Source: CAYRFQ01 sp964423615 (GTDB taxonomy: Bacteria > Planctomycetota > Planctomycetia > Gemmatales > Gemmataceae). From it: a stretch of DNA of 64,000 nt. A program made the position numbers and the translations under genes. The DNA is taken from assembly GCA_964423615.1 (NCBI GenBank), contig CAYRFQ010000036.1, positions 3,394 through 67,393 of the forward strand, written 5' to 3'. Under the pieces are notes generated by a model. That model was not told the origin of the DNA, did not search any database, and saw only the letters and a program-made list of their open reading frames with translations. Shown piece after piece: positions 17,862 to 26,725 of this stretch (positions are counted from its first letter, which is position 1; each line of letters begins with the position of its first letter).

Positions 17862-19430
17862 ATGGGTCGATCGTTGAAGTGTGTGTTTGCCGCATCCGAA
17901 GTTGCTGGTTTTGCCAAGACAGGCGGATTGGCTGACGTCCTGGCGACTTTGCCCAAGGCCCTCGCTGACCTTGGCCACGAATGCATCGTCGTGATGCCAA
18001 TGTACCGAACGATTCGCCTGGGCGACAAGACGCCCGAGGCCACCAACTTGATGGTTCACATCCCAATACGCAACCACATCGTTACTGGACATATTTGGAA
18101 GGCCAAATTGCCCAACTCCGAAGTTCCGGTCTACATGGTTGGATGCGCCCAGTACTTCGAACGGGACGACCCGAACCATGGCACAACGTTTTATCAATAC
18201 ACCACTCCGAGCGGAAAAAAAGTAGACTACGAAGACAACTGCGAGCGATTTACGTTTTTTTCGCGAGCCGTGCTTGAGGTCATCCGACTCGTCGATTTTT
18301 GGCCGGACATTCTCCACTGCAACGACTGGCACACCGGTTTGACGCCTGTTTACCTTCGAGAAGTCTACAATCGGCATCCGGCGGAAAGCCTCAGGCCGAT
18401 GTATGATCAAATTCGGTCCCTTTTCACGATTCATAACATCGCTTTTCAGGGAGTTTTTGAGCATCACAATCTACCGATCACGAACCTCCCCTGGGTCCTG
18501 TTCAACCACCACCAACTCGAGTTTTACGGCCGATTGAATTGCCTCAAAAGTGGCATTGTGTTCTCGGATGCCATCACGGCCGTGAGTCCTACTTACGCCA
18601 AGGAAATTCAGACGGCCAGTTATGGTTGTGGTTTAGAGGGCGTTTTGCACGAGCACCGAAACCGACTCAAAGGGATCGTTAATGGGGTCGACTACGACAT
18701 TTGGAATCCCGACACCGACAAGCACCTCGCCCAGAAATACAAAGTTGAGACCGTGACGCAGGGAAAACTTGCATGTAAGTTTGCTCTGCAAGCCAAGATG
18801 GTCTTGCCCGTTGCTCCCCGGACTCCATTGATTGGGATGGTCTCTCGACTCACGTCACAGAAAGGTTTCGACCTCGTTGTCGATTGCGGGAGCGAACTCC
18901 TTCAAGGCGACGTTCAACTAGTCATTCTCGGTGACGGAGATCAGCTCTATAAAGACGAACTCGTCAAACTCCAGAAAGCACACCCGACGAAGGTGGCCCT
19001 GAAGTTCGCCTACGATGAAGAGTTGGCCCATCAAATCGAGGCGGGTGCCGACATGTTCTTGATGCCGAGTCTGTTCGAGCCGTGTGGGCTTAACCAAATG
19101 TACAGCCTCAAGTACGGGACAGTTCCCATCGTACGGAAGACCGGCGGTCTCGCCGACACCGTCGTCGATGCGAGTCCCGAAAACGTACAGAACGGTTCCG
19201 CGACAGGTTTCATGTTTACCCTCCCCACGCCGCTCGCTTTGATGGGTGCTCTTCAACGAGCATTGGGGTGCTATAATAATCAACCAGAAAAGTGGCTCGG
19301 AATCATGCAAACGGGAATGAACCAAGATTGGTCGTGGCAAAAAAGTGCCAAGCAATATGCCAACCTGTATCTGGAGGTCATCGAGGCTCCCAGACCGAAG
19401 CAACTCAGGATTCCGCAAAGGCCGACGTAG
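17862..19430 (+). CDS. glgA: glycogen synthase (ADP-glucose)
   Basis: GT5-family glycogen/starch synthase that adds glucose from ADP-glucose to the growing alpha-1,4-glucan. The ADP-glucose binding motif KTGGLADV is at residues 19-26. The middle holds the HDWHTGL-type element (here CNDWHTGL), and the second domain has the donor-binding region SLFEPCGLNQMYSLKYGTVPIVRKTGGLADTV near 405-440. The length of 522 is normal. The region before the ATG lacks a strong ribosome binding site. The gene stands alone, with no other glycogen genes nearby in the window. Confidence 0.96.
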   Translation: MGRSLKCVFAASEVAGFAKTGGLADVLATLPKALADLGHECIVVMPMYRTIRLGDKTPEATNLMVHIPIRNHIVTGHIWKAKLPNSEVPVYMVGCAQYFERDDPNHGTTFYQYTTPSGKKVDYEDNCERFTFFSRAVLEVIRLVDFWPDILHCNDWHTGLTPVYLREVYNRHPAESLRPMYDQIRSLFTIHNIAFQGVFEHHNLPITNLPWVLFNHHQLEFYGRLNCLKSGIVFSDAITAVSPTYAKEIQTASYGCGLEGVLHEHRNRLKGIVNGVDYDIWNPDTDKHLAQKYKVETVTQGKLACKFALQAKMVLPVAPRTPLIGMVSRLTSQKGFDLVVDCGSELLQGDVQLVILGDGDQLYKDELVKLQKAHPTKVALKFAYDEELAHQIEAGADMFLMPSLFEPCGLNQMYSLKYGTVPIVRKTGGLADTVVDASPENVQNGSATGFMFTLPTPLALMGALQRALGCYNNQPEKWLGIMQTGMNQDWSWQKSAKQYANLYLEVIEAPRPKQLRIPQRPT

Positions 19431-19568
19431 TCCGAATCAACTCTCATGAGAAGCGATGGTTTTAACGGAACCCTCGTGAATTTTGACCCTGCAAATATCA
19501 TTAAACTAGCTACTTATTGACATCCGGTTTGGAAGCGTAACGGCGGTCCTTTGAGGGAGGTAACGATT

Positions 19569-20816
19569 GTGATTAGATGGTATGCGGCAGGGTTGATGGC
19601 TCTTATGTTTTTGTTCCTACCTACTGGCCTCGTCAAGGGTGATGGTAAAGGGACTTGGCCCCAATGGCGTGGACCCAATCGCGACAGTAAAGTTCAAGGG
19701 ACTAACTGGCCTAAAGACCTGAAAAGGCTCAAACAAACCTGGCGAGTCGAGTTAGGGAAATCCTACTCCGGTCCTATCGTCACCGAAGACCGCGTGTTCA
19801 CGACAGAGACGAGAGACCGCAAATTGGAAGTCGTGTATGCATTCGATCGGAAAACCGGGAAAAAAATCTGGGAGACGTCTTGGAAAGGTTCGTTGACGGT
19901 CCCGTTCTTCGCTGCATCGAACGGCAGTTGGATACGTTCCACCCCAGCCTACGACGGAAAAAACCTCTACGTAGCAGGAATGCGAGACGTGTTGGTGTGC
20001 CTCCGAGGCAAGGACGGAAAAGAGGTCTGGCGGTTCGACTTCGTGAAAGAATTCCAAGCCACACCGCCCGCTTTTGGTTTCGTCTGCTCGCCCTTACTCG
20101 ATCAAAAACATGTATACGTCCAGGCTGGTGGTGCATTCGTCAAACTCGACAAGAACACGGGCAAGGTCCTTTGGAAAACTCTCGCCGAGGGGCGTAAGGG
20201 TATGGATAGCGCTTTTTCGTCGCCCATCTTCGCCAAACTCAAGGGAAGAAAACAACTCGTCGTCCAAACACGCCAAAAACTCGCTGGCGTCGATTCGGAC
20301 ACCGGAAAAGTTTTGTGGTCGGAGGAAGTCCCGGCTTTCCGCGGCATGAATATATTGACTCCAACGATCTATAAGGACGGGCTTTTCACGAGCACCTACA
20401 GAGGTGGAGCGTTTTTCTTCAACATTGACAAAAGCCCCCAGAATGCCTTTTCGGTGGCGAAACGTTGGAGCACCCGAACGGAGGCCTACATGTCGAGTCC
20501 AATCATCATCGACGGACATGCCTACGTTCACCTCCGGAATCAAACCTTTGCTTGCATCGATCTTGAAGATGGGGCTGTTAAATGGTCCTCTTCACAACGG
20601 TTTGGAAGATACTGGAGTATGGTTGCTCAAGGAAAAAAGATTCTGGCACTGGACCAAAAAGGTGTGCTGTACCTTATCGAAGCGAATCCACAAAAATTCC
20701 AGATCTTGGATCGAAAAGAAGTGAGTCGGGCTTCGACATGGGCACATCTGGCGATTGCTGGCAATCAGATATTCGTCCGCGAGTTGCAAGCACTTTCTGC
20801 TTACAGTTGGAAATAA
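19569..20816 (+). CDS. PQQ-like beta-propeller repeat protein, exported
   Basis: An exported WD-like propeller (outer-membrane-protein-assembly BamB/PQQ-repeat type), 415 residues. After a signal peptide (WYAAGLMALMFLFLPTGLVKG) come the usual first strand WPQWRGPNRDS and repeated blades with Trp-docking phrases such as VYAFDRKTGKKIWET, LVCLRGKDGKEVWRF, FVKLDKNTGKVLWKT, LAGVDSDTGKVLWSE. It probably binds a protein or sugar partner rather than PQQ. GGAGG lies eight bases before the GTG at 19569, which beats the in-frame TTG at 19551. A strong terminator follows. Confidence 0.93.
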   Translation: MIRWYAAGLMALMFLFLPTGLVKGDGKGTWPQWRGPNRDSKVQGTNWPKDLKRLKQTWRVELGKSYSGPIVTEDRVFTTETRDRKLEVVYAFDRKTGKKIWETSWKGSLTVPFFAASNGSWIRSTPAYDGKNLYVAGMRDVLVCLRGKDGKEVWRFDFVKEFQATPPAFGFVCSPLLDQKHVYVQAGGAFVKLDKNTGKVLWKTLAEGRKGMDSAFSSPIFAKLKGRKQLVVQTRQKLAGVDSDTGKVLWSEEVPAFRGMNILTPTIYKDGLFTSTYRGGAFFFNIDKSPQNAFSVAKRWSTRTEAYMSSPIIIDGHAYVHLRNQTFACIDLEDGAVKWSSSQRFGRYWSMVAQGKKILALDQKGVLYLIEANPQKFQILDRKEVSRASTWAHLAIAGNQIFVRELQALSAYSWK

Positions 20817-20843
20817 CCCTGCGGCCAGAATAGAACAAGCGAT

Positions 20844-20876
20844 GGTAACCAATTATCATACGAGAGGTTGGTTACC
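20844..20876 (+). terminator. intrinsic terminator after the PQQ-propeller gene
   Basis: A perfect 9-bp stem (GGTAACCAA with TTGGTTACC) and 15-base loop, followed by GTTTTCTTTTTC. It lies 28 bases after the stop codon and separates that gene from gcvPA. Confidence 0.88.
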
Positions 20877-21001
20877 GTTTTCTTTTTCATGAGCAACCAT
20901 ATACTAGCTAAGTAGTTACGCCAATCGATTCCGAACTAATACTGTTTGGCGATTGTAACGGATATCTTCGACAGACAAACGATAGAGAAGAGGTGATTAC
21001 G

Positions 21002-22354
21002 TTGGACTACTTATCCAACACGAATGCGGACATCACCGCCATGCTCGAGCGGATTGGTGTCACGTCAATCGACGACTTGTTCGCTTCCATTCCCCCAAAC
21101 GTTCGGCTGAACGGTTCGCTCGACATTCCAAAAGGTCTCAGCGAACAAGAGTTGCAAAGGGAAATGGGACAACTTTCCAACGCCAACCAATCAGTCAACG
21201 ATGCCGTTTGCTTCTTGGGTGGTGGAGCTTACGACCACTTCATCCCGGCAATCGTCGACGCCATCTCTAGCCGAAGCGAATACTACACAGCTTATACCCC
21301 ATACCAGGCCGAAGCGAGCCAGGGAAGTTTGCAAGCTTTCTTCGAATATCAGACCATGATCTGTCAGTTGACAGGAATGGACGTTGCTAACGCGAGTTTA
21401 TACGAGGGTGGGAGTGCTGTTGCCGAAGCTGTTTTGATGGCTTATTCGCACGCACGAAAGCGAAACAAGGTTTTGATCCCGGAGAGCGTTCATCCTGAAT
21501 ATCGTCAGGTCCTGGACACCTACACGGCCAACCTTGACATCGAAGTCGTCACGCTGGCAACACCTGACGGGTTTATTGACCCTGACGAACTCAAGAAACA
21601 AATCGACGAGAGCACTCTTTGCCTTGTCGTACAGCATCCCAACTTCTTCGGTAATCTCGAAGAAGCTGACGATATTGTTGCCTTGTGCCAGGACAACGGA
21701 ATAATCTCGATTGTGAGTTTTGACCCGATCAGCCTTGGTGTCCTGAAGCGTCCTGGCGACCTTGGCTTTGACGTGGCCATCGCGGAAGGACAGTGCCTCG
21801 GCAATCCACTTTCCTTCGGTGGTCCCTACCTGGGTTTGTTGGCTTGTAAACAAGAATTCGTTCGCAAAATGCCGGGACGGCTCGTTGGCGAAACGACCGA
21901 CCACAACGGAAAACGTTGTTGGGTTCTGACGCTCCAAACTCGCGAGCAACACATACGACGCGAAAAAGCAACGAGCAACATATGTACAAACCAAGGCCTG
22001 TTTGCTCTCCGAGCCACTGTGTACCTCGCCGCCCTTGGTCCGACCGGTCTTAAAGAGACCGGCGAGTTGTGCTTGCGGAAGGCTCACTACGCCGCCAACA
22101 AACTTTCCGAGCTTCCGGGTGTGAATCTGCGATTCAACAGACCTTTCTTCAAGGAATTCACGCTCGAACTCGACACGAATGTGCCCGAATTGTTGACAGC
22201 TCTCCGACACAGCGGATACCACGCCGGTCTTCACCTCGGCACCTGGTATCAACCCCTCGACAATTGCATGACTGTTGCAGTGACTGAGCAACGTACAAAA
22301 GCTGAAATCGATGCGTTTGTTGAGACCCTTGGTATGGAACTAAAGAACGTTTAA
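21002..22354 (+). CDS. gcvPA: glycine dehydrogenase (decarboxylating) subunit 1
   Basis: The N-terminal half of the P-protein of the glycine cleavage system, which with GcvPB forms the PLP enzyme that decarboxylates glycine and passes the aminomethyl group to lipoylated GcvH. The start (DYLSNTNADITAMLERIG) matches the family N-terminus, and the features YEGGSAVAEAVLMA, VQHPNFFGNLE and CTNQGLFALRATVYLA are present. The TTG at 21002 has AGAGGTG seven bases before it; a GTG nine bases earlier is the alternative. The gene is followed by gcvPB after 74 bases. gcvT and gcvH are not in the window. No glycine riboswitch is visible in the short leader. Confidence 0.95.
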   Translation: MDYLSNTNADITAMLERIGVTSIDDLFASIPPNVRLNGSLDIPKGLSEQELQREMGQLSNANQSVNDAVCFLGGGAYDHFIPAIVDAISSRSEYYTAYTPYQAEASQGSLQAFFEYQTMICQLTGMDVANASLYEGGSAVAEAVLMAYSHARKRNKVLIPESVHPEYRQVLDTYTANLDIEVVTLATPDGFIDPDELKKQIDESTLCLVVQHPNFFGNLEEADDIVALCQDNGIISIVSFDPISLGVLKRPGDLGFDVAIAEGQCLGNPLSFGGPYLGLLACKQEFVRKMPGRLVGETTDHNGKRCWVLTLQTREQHIRREKATSNICTNQGLFALRATVYLAALGPTGLKETGELCLRKAHYAANKLSELPGVNLRFNRPFFKEFTLELDTNVPELLTALRHSGYHAGLHLGTWYQPLDNCMTVAVTEQRTKAEIDAFVETLGMELKNV

Positions 22355-22428
22355 GGGAATAGAAACGACTACACAGCGGTCAATCACCGCCTGTTTCTTA
22401 ATGGGATCATAATCCTTCGGGAATCAAG

Positions 22429-23880
22429 ATGGATAAAGCACAATCTACTGAATTATTGTTCGAAATAAGCCAACCTGGCCGCCGAGCCCACAGGTTGCCC
22501 CAATGTGACGTCCCGGTCGGCGAAGCGAATGAACTTCTACCAGGGAATACACTCGCGGCATCTCCGCCTCCACTCCCTGAAGTGAGCGAACTCGACATCG
22601 TCCGTCACTTTGTCAATTTGTCTACTCGCAATATGGCTATCGACACGAACTTTTACCCCCTCGGTTCGTGCACCATGAAATACAACCCCAAGAGGCACGA
22701 ACGGCTCGCTGCCTTGCCAGGTATGGCCAATGTTCACCCGCTGCAAGACGACGGAGCATCCCAGGGAATGCTCAAGATGTTGTTCGAGATGCAGCGATTC
22801 TTGGGAGAGATCGCTGGCCTCCCTGCGGTTTCACTTCAACCAGCTGCCGGTGCCCAGGGTGAACTGACCGCCTTGCTGGTTGCTGCAAAATATTTCAAGG
22901 ACAAGAAAGAAAACCGCACGCGTGTGTTGATTCCGGACAGCGCTCACGGAACGAACCCTGCCAGCGCTGCCATCGCCGGGTTTGACTCGGTTACGATCAA
23001 GAGCAACTCGCGTGGCCTGGTCGACTTGGACGATTTCAAGTCCAAGCTCGATGACCGAACTGCCGTTTTCATGATCACCAATCCGAACACACTAGGTCTG
23101 TTTGATGACCAGATCAAAACCATCACCGATGCGGTTCACGACCAAGGTGGTTTGGTGTATTTGGATGGGGCGAACATGAATGCCATTCTTGGCAAGACAC
23201 GCCCCGGTGATTTCGGCGCGGATATGATGCACTATAACGTCCACAAGACTTTTACTGGTCCCCACGGGGCTGGTGGTCCAGGTTCGGGCCCGATCGCCGT
23301 TCGTGATTTTCTCGGCCCATTTTTACCCTCACCTGTGATCGTCAAGGATGGTTCGAACTTTCGGCTTGACTATGATCGGCCGCAATCGATTGGCCGGGTT
23401 CGCAGCTTCTTCGGCAACGTTGGGATTCTTTTGCGTGGGTATTGCTACATTCGGACACTCGGTGCCGACGGGTTGCGACAATTGAGTGAGATGGCCGTGC
23501 TCAATGCGAATTACTTGCTCGCGTTGTTGAAAGATCACTACGAGGTTCCCCACGGTGATCGCTGCATGCACGAGTTTGTGGCAAGCGCTCGTCAACTCAA
23601 ACGTGAGAAACGAATCTCGGCGATGGACATTGGCAAGCGGTTGCTCGATTACGGATTTCACGCCCCGACGGTGTATTTCCCATTGGTGGTCGCAGAAGCG
23701 TTGATGATCGAGCCGACCGAGACCGAGAGTAAGCAAACGCTTGATGCCTTTGCGGAAGTCATGATCCGGATTAAAGACGAAGATCCGGAAATCTTACACA
23801 CGGCTCCGCATACGCTCCCGATCCAACGCCCCGACGAAGTCAAAGCCGTTAAGGAGCCTATCCTGTTGTGGCAATCTTGA
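22429..23880 (+). CDS. gcvPB: glycine dehydrogenase (decarboxylating) subunit 2
   Basis: The C-terminal half of the P-protein, holding the PLP lysine in NVHKTFTGPHGAGGPGSGP (near residue 274). Other family signatures are FYPLGSCTMKYNP, PAAGAQGELTALL, PDSAHGTNPASAA and DGANMNAILG. The length of 483 is usual for the split form. The ATG has GGGAATCA upstream. The last 13 bases overlap the start of the next gene, indicating translational coupling to lipoyl assembly. Confidence 0.97.
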   Translation: MDKAQSTELLFEISQPGRRAHRLPQCDVPVGEANELLPGNTLAASPPPLPEVSELDIVRHFVNLSTRNMAIDTNFYPLGSCTMKYNPKRHERLAALPGMANVHPLQDDGASQGMLKMLFEMQRFLGEIAGLPAVSLQPAAGAQGELTALLVAAKYFKDKKENRTRVLIPDSAHGTNPASAAIAGFDSVTIKSNSRGLVDLDDFKSKLDDRTAVFMITNPNTLGLFDDQIKTITDAVHDQGGLVYLDGANMNAILGKTRPGDFGADMMHYNVHKTFTGPHGAGGPGSGPIAVRDFLGPFLPSPVIVKDGSNFRLDYDRPQSIGRVRSFFGNVGILLRGYCYIRTLGADGLRQLSEMAVLNANYLLALLKDHYEVPHGDRCMHEFVASARQLKREKRISAMDIGKRLLDYGFHAPTVYFPLVVAEALMIEPTETESKQTLDAFAEVMIRIKDEDPEILHTAPHTLPIQRPDEVKAVKEPILLWQS

Positions 23881-24605
23881 GTGTACGTCAGCTTTCCTTC
23901 GAAAAAGCCGACGGCCAAACCAACATGGCTGCCGACGAGACGATGCTAGTTTCGGCTACTGAAGGCATCGCTTCTTTTCGACTTTATGGTTGGTCGGAGT
24001 GTACACTCAGTCTGGGATACTTCCAGCCGCAAGACTCTCGTAACTATCACCCGCAGTTGGTTCCATTGCCGTACGTTCGCCGACCATCAGGTGGCCTCAC
24101 TCTCGTTCATCAACATGAGATCACCTACGCCATCGCATTGCCAGATTCTCACCAACTCGTTTTACCATATCCAACCTGGGTGTCGATGATTCACCGAATC
24201 ATCATTGGTGTCCTAAGCGAGTTCGGAGTCACAGCTACGATGGCTGCGGAGGACGGCCCAACTCACGACGATCCACTTTGCTTCAAACACATCACCAAGG
24301 GAGATCTGCTGATCGGCACCGACAAAATAGTCGGTAGTGCACAAAGGAAGCTCCGTGGGGCTCTCCTCCAACACGGCGGTATTCTACTCTCGCAGAGCCC
24401 AGCAACACCCACACTTCCCGGACTCTTCGAGTTGTCGGGAAAATCTGTCGATCCTGAGGAATTTTGTGACCTTTTTGCACAAGCCGTCAAGAGGGAAATG
24501 TCATGGCGATTTCACGCTGGTGACTGGACCGAAGAAGAGAAACTATTCAAGCAGAAATCGATCCGAGAGAAATTCTCAAGGAAGAAGTGGAACGACAAAC
24601 GTTGA
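23868..24605 (+). CDS. lipoate-protein ligase/octanoyltransferase (LipM-like)
   Basis: A BPL/LPL-fold acyltransferase, 245 residues, that probably transfers octanoyl or lipoyl groups to lipoyl-domain proteins such as GcvH. The sequence has RRPSGGLTLVH, the conserved Cys138 (DPLCF), GDLLIGTDKIVGSAQRK and LLQHGGIL, a set seen in LipM/LipL-type transferases, where the Cys is the acyl-carrying nucleophile. A lipoate ligase role is the alternative. The GTG start overlaps gcvPB by 13 bases. A terminator follows. Context strongly favours a role in maturing the glycine cleavage H protein. Confidence 0.88.
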   Translation: MAILSVRQLSFEKADGQTNMAADETMLVSATEGIASFRLYGWSECTLSLGYFQPQDSRNYHPQLVPLPYVRRPSGGLTLVHQHEITYAIALPDSHQLVLPYPTWVSMIHRIIIGVLSEFGVTATMAAEDGPTHDDPLCFKHITKGDLLIGTDKIVGSAQRKLRGALLQHGGILLSQSPATPTLPGLFELSGKSVDPEEFCDLFAQAVKREMSWRFHAGDWTEEEKLFKQKSIREKFSRKKWNDKR

Positions 24606-24644
24606 CACCCTTGTAGAGCCTCTCGGTACCCTCAACGCAAAAAC

Positions 24645-24677
24645 CCACCGAAACAGGTGAGCTTCCCATTTCGGTGG
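24645..24677 (-). terminator. bidirectional hairpin between lipM-like and Cys-rich genes
   Basis: A perfect 9-bp stem (CCACCGAAA with TTTCGGTGG) with a 15-base loop. On the minus strand GGGTTTTTG follows at once, giving a good terminator for the Cys-rich gene. On the plus strand the T tract is weaker (TCTCGACTTTCTT), but it can also serve the convergent lipM-like gene. Confidence 0.85.
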
Positions 24678-24733
24678 TCTCGACTTTCTTAGGTGGTGAT
24701 CCCCGTGGTTGTCACGAACGATGACCACTGGTT

Positions 24734-25588
24734 TTAGAAGGGGGTCTTTTGACCCACAGGGGGAACGGTGGGGACGGCTGGCGGGATGTCCAAGTTTCTC
24801 GGATCGTTTGCGGGAACTGGTTCAGTGATTGCGCCGTTGTTGTTGCCCGCCGCAGGAGGCTCACCCGAACCGATGCCCCCGGCCTGATTTCCATTCCCAC
24901 TACCATCGCCCTTTTTTTCCTCTTTTTTCTCGCCGCCACTTGGGAGCTTAGAGTGAGGAACCGGCGTTCCGACTTGTGGTGCCATCGAAGGAGCACCGTG
25001 TGGAACGACTCCTGGGGTCCCGTAGACAGCGCCACCTGGAACGATACCTCCGCCACAGCACCCGACGTCTGTCCCGTAGCTTTCGCAACAGTCACATCGA
25101 TTACTGCGGAACAATCCCCGCAGGCGGCAACCGAAGGTCCAACCGGACCTTTGACAGCATCCTCCATACGAAGAAGTGCTTTGGTAAAGCATTCCGCCGG
25201 AACAACCAGTGTCACAGCATCCTGTGGAAGCAGTTCCACAACCGGCATCGCCACAAGGAGCCGAAGTAATCATCTCGCCACAGCAGGCATCGTACGAAGG
25301 TGCACAGCATCGATTTCCGCTGAACAGTCCGAAGCCTTGGAAGGAACTCATTCGATGACGAAGTCGGCTGAAGAGACCGCCCCCGCCACAACAAGAAGTT
25401 TCTTCACAGCAGTAATCGCCACCGCCGTAGTGATACACTGGGGCACTGGACGTGCAACCAGTACAACCTGAACCCGAGGCGACAATTGGCGCTGCAGCAG
25501 GAGCGGGAGCAATTGCTGCTTGAGCATTGCCTCCCTGATGATCTCCAGAGAGCAGGGCCGCTGTCATCAAGACAAGAGCAGCATTCAC
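24734..25588 (-). CDS. Cys-rich, Gly-rich exported protein
   Basis: A secreted protein of about 284 residues with 23 cysteines confined to residues 42-178, eight of them as CC pairs. The signal peptide is VNAALVLMTAALLSG with a cleavage region ending NAQA. Repeats include GLFSRLR, GLFSGNR and GLFRSNR, each next to CC. The C-terminal third is low-complexity (Gly/Pro/Asn/Lys). I place the start at GTG 25588 because AGGAGG lies seven bases upstream; an in-frame ATG at 25636 has no such site. Cys-rich exported proteins are known in planctomycete cell walls, so a surface or wall role is plausible but unproven. The family is not one I can name. Confidence 0.82.
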   Translation of the reverse strand: MNAALVLMTAALLSGDHQGGNAQAAIAPAPAAAPIVASGSGCTGCTSSAPVYHYGGGDYCCEETSCCGGGGLFSRLRHRMSSFQGFGLFSGNRCCAPSYDACCGEMITSAPCGDAGCGTASTGCCDTGCSGGMLYQSTSSYGGCCQRSGWTFGCRLRGLFRSNRCDCCESYGTDVGCCGGGIVPGGAVYGTPGVVPHGAPSMAPQVGTPVPHSKLPSGGEKKEEKKGDGSGNGNQAGGIGSGEPPAAGNNNGAITEPVPANDPRNLDIPPAVPTVPPVGQKTPF

Positions 25589-26725
25589 GAGGTTTCCTCC
25601 TAGTCTATTGTAGTTGGACTCACGATTGGGAGCCATCTAACCGCATCGATCCCTCAGCTTCGATTCGTGACACGGGCGGAACGAGCAGTGCCGGGCAACC
25701 CGCCTTTTGGTTGCTTGCGACACCCAGATTCGGCTCATTGGATCAACAAACGAATCCAAAATGTTCGCCGATGTGGGCACTTTTATGCAGCCAGATGGCG
25801 TCTCTACTCGCACTCGACAACCGACCCATCCGTCTCATTGCCAGAGAGTTGGTTTCTGATCTCAACCGTTCATTCAAACTAACGGAGAGTTTTTGGTCCG
25901 AAGTAGGACACTAATAACCATCGGTTCTTTGAAGGTTCCCGCTTTAACAGCGTTTCCTGAAGAACCGGAAGTTCCTCAATCACCTGGAAGCCGAGTTTGT
26001 CGTAATGTCCCAAGACAACGATTTGGCAAGATGCAAAAGATACTGGACGTGGTATGTATCCGCCCCAAGAATTTTGGTCAAAGGCGGGGCATTTGTTACT
26101 GGCTCGTGATGGTCCGAGCCAAAATTGGCCAGAAACAGTGCACACTTGGCCTGCCCAAATCTAGCCTGCAAGGAAGTGCATGACCAAGCGAGTCGGAATG
26201 TCTTCAATCGTCAGAGAGTAATGCTAATGGTGGTGGGGTGACCGATCGGTGCCTACGCAAAGACGATTGCACACCAGAAACGGGGCACAAGGCGCGTTAC
26301 GGCGTTGGAGTGTTGAGAGAGTGTGTGCGGAAGTAGTGGCGATGCCTCGCCAAAATGTTTATCAGTATGCCATCGTAATTGGTAGAACTCACCGAGCGAA
26401 ACTGATAAACCCACGCCCAAACAATTTCGAGGGCCGAGATGGGCGTGTCGCACTTTGGTTCATTGGCAGTGCAGACGAGAATAGAAGAATGAAAAGGTTC
26501 TCATCTGGCCATCAACATCAATCGAAGAAGATTTCCGACGTTCGAACCCAATTAAGAAAAAGTCTTTGCTCGGTGATGAGAATAGAAGGCCAAGGGCCAA
26601 GGCCCTTGGCGGATGGTCAGCAGTTCGTTTGTTCCTTCGTTCGATTTTTGGTTGAAAGATTGGGGATCAAACACCCAAAAACGAACGGGGCGCAAGAGAT
26701 TTAACTTGAATCTTGGCTGTGCGCT
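25589..26725. other. 1.1-kb gene-poor region
   Basis: No coding sequence is supported. The longest open frames (25879-26145 minus, 26249-26704 plus) have no family motif, no good ribosome binding site and odd composition. The left part should hold the promoter of the Cys-rich gene. A palindrome sits at 26589-26610. This is the longest gene-free stretch of the window and could hide an RNA gene or decayed sequence. Confidence 0.45.
26589..26610 (-). terminator. palindromic hairpin, possible spoVG terminator
   Basis: A perfect inverted repeat, GCCAAGGGCC and GGCCCTTGGC around AA. On the minus strand it is followed by TTCTATTCTC, a poor T tract. It lies about 115 bases after the spoVG stop and could end that transcript. 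Confidence 0.4.

Noticed and set aside
20877..21001. Possible glycine riboswitch before gcvPA
   Set aside because: The leader is only about 125 bases and lacks the paired conserved cores of that riboswitch; only a 6-bp inverted repeat is visible.
25879..26145. Minus-strand open frame in the gene-poor region
   Set aside because: No motif, no ribosome binding site, unusual composition, and it overlaps other equally weak frames.
26249..26704. Plus-strand open frame of 151 codons
   Set aside because: Arg-rich, no family features, starts without a ribosome binding site.
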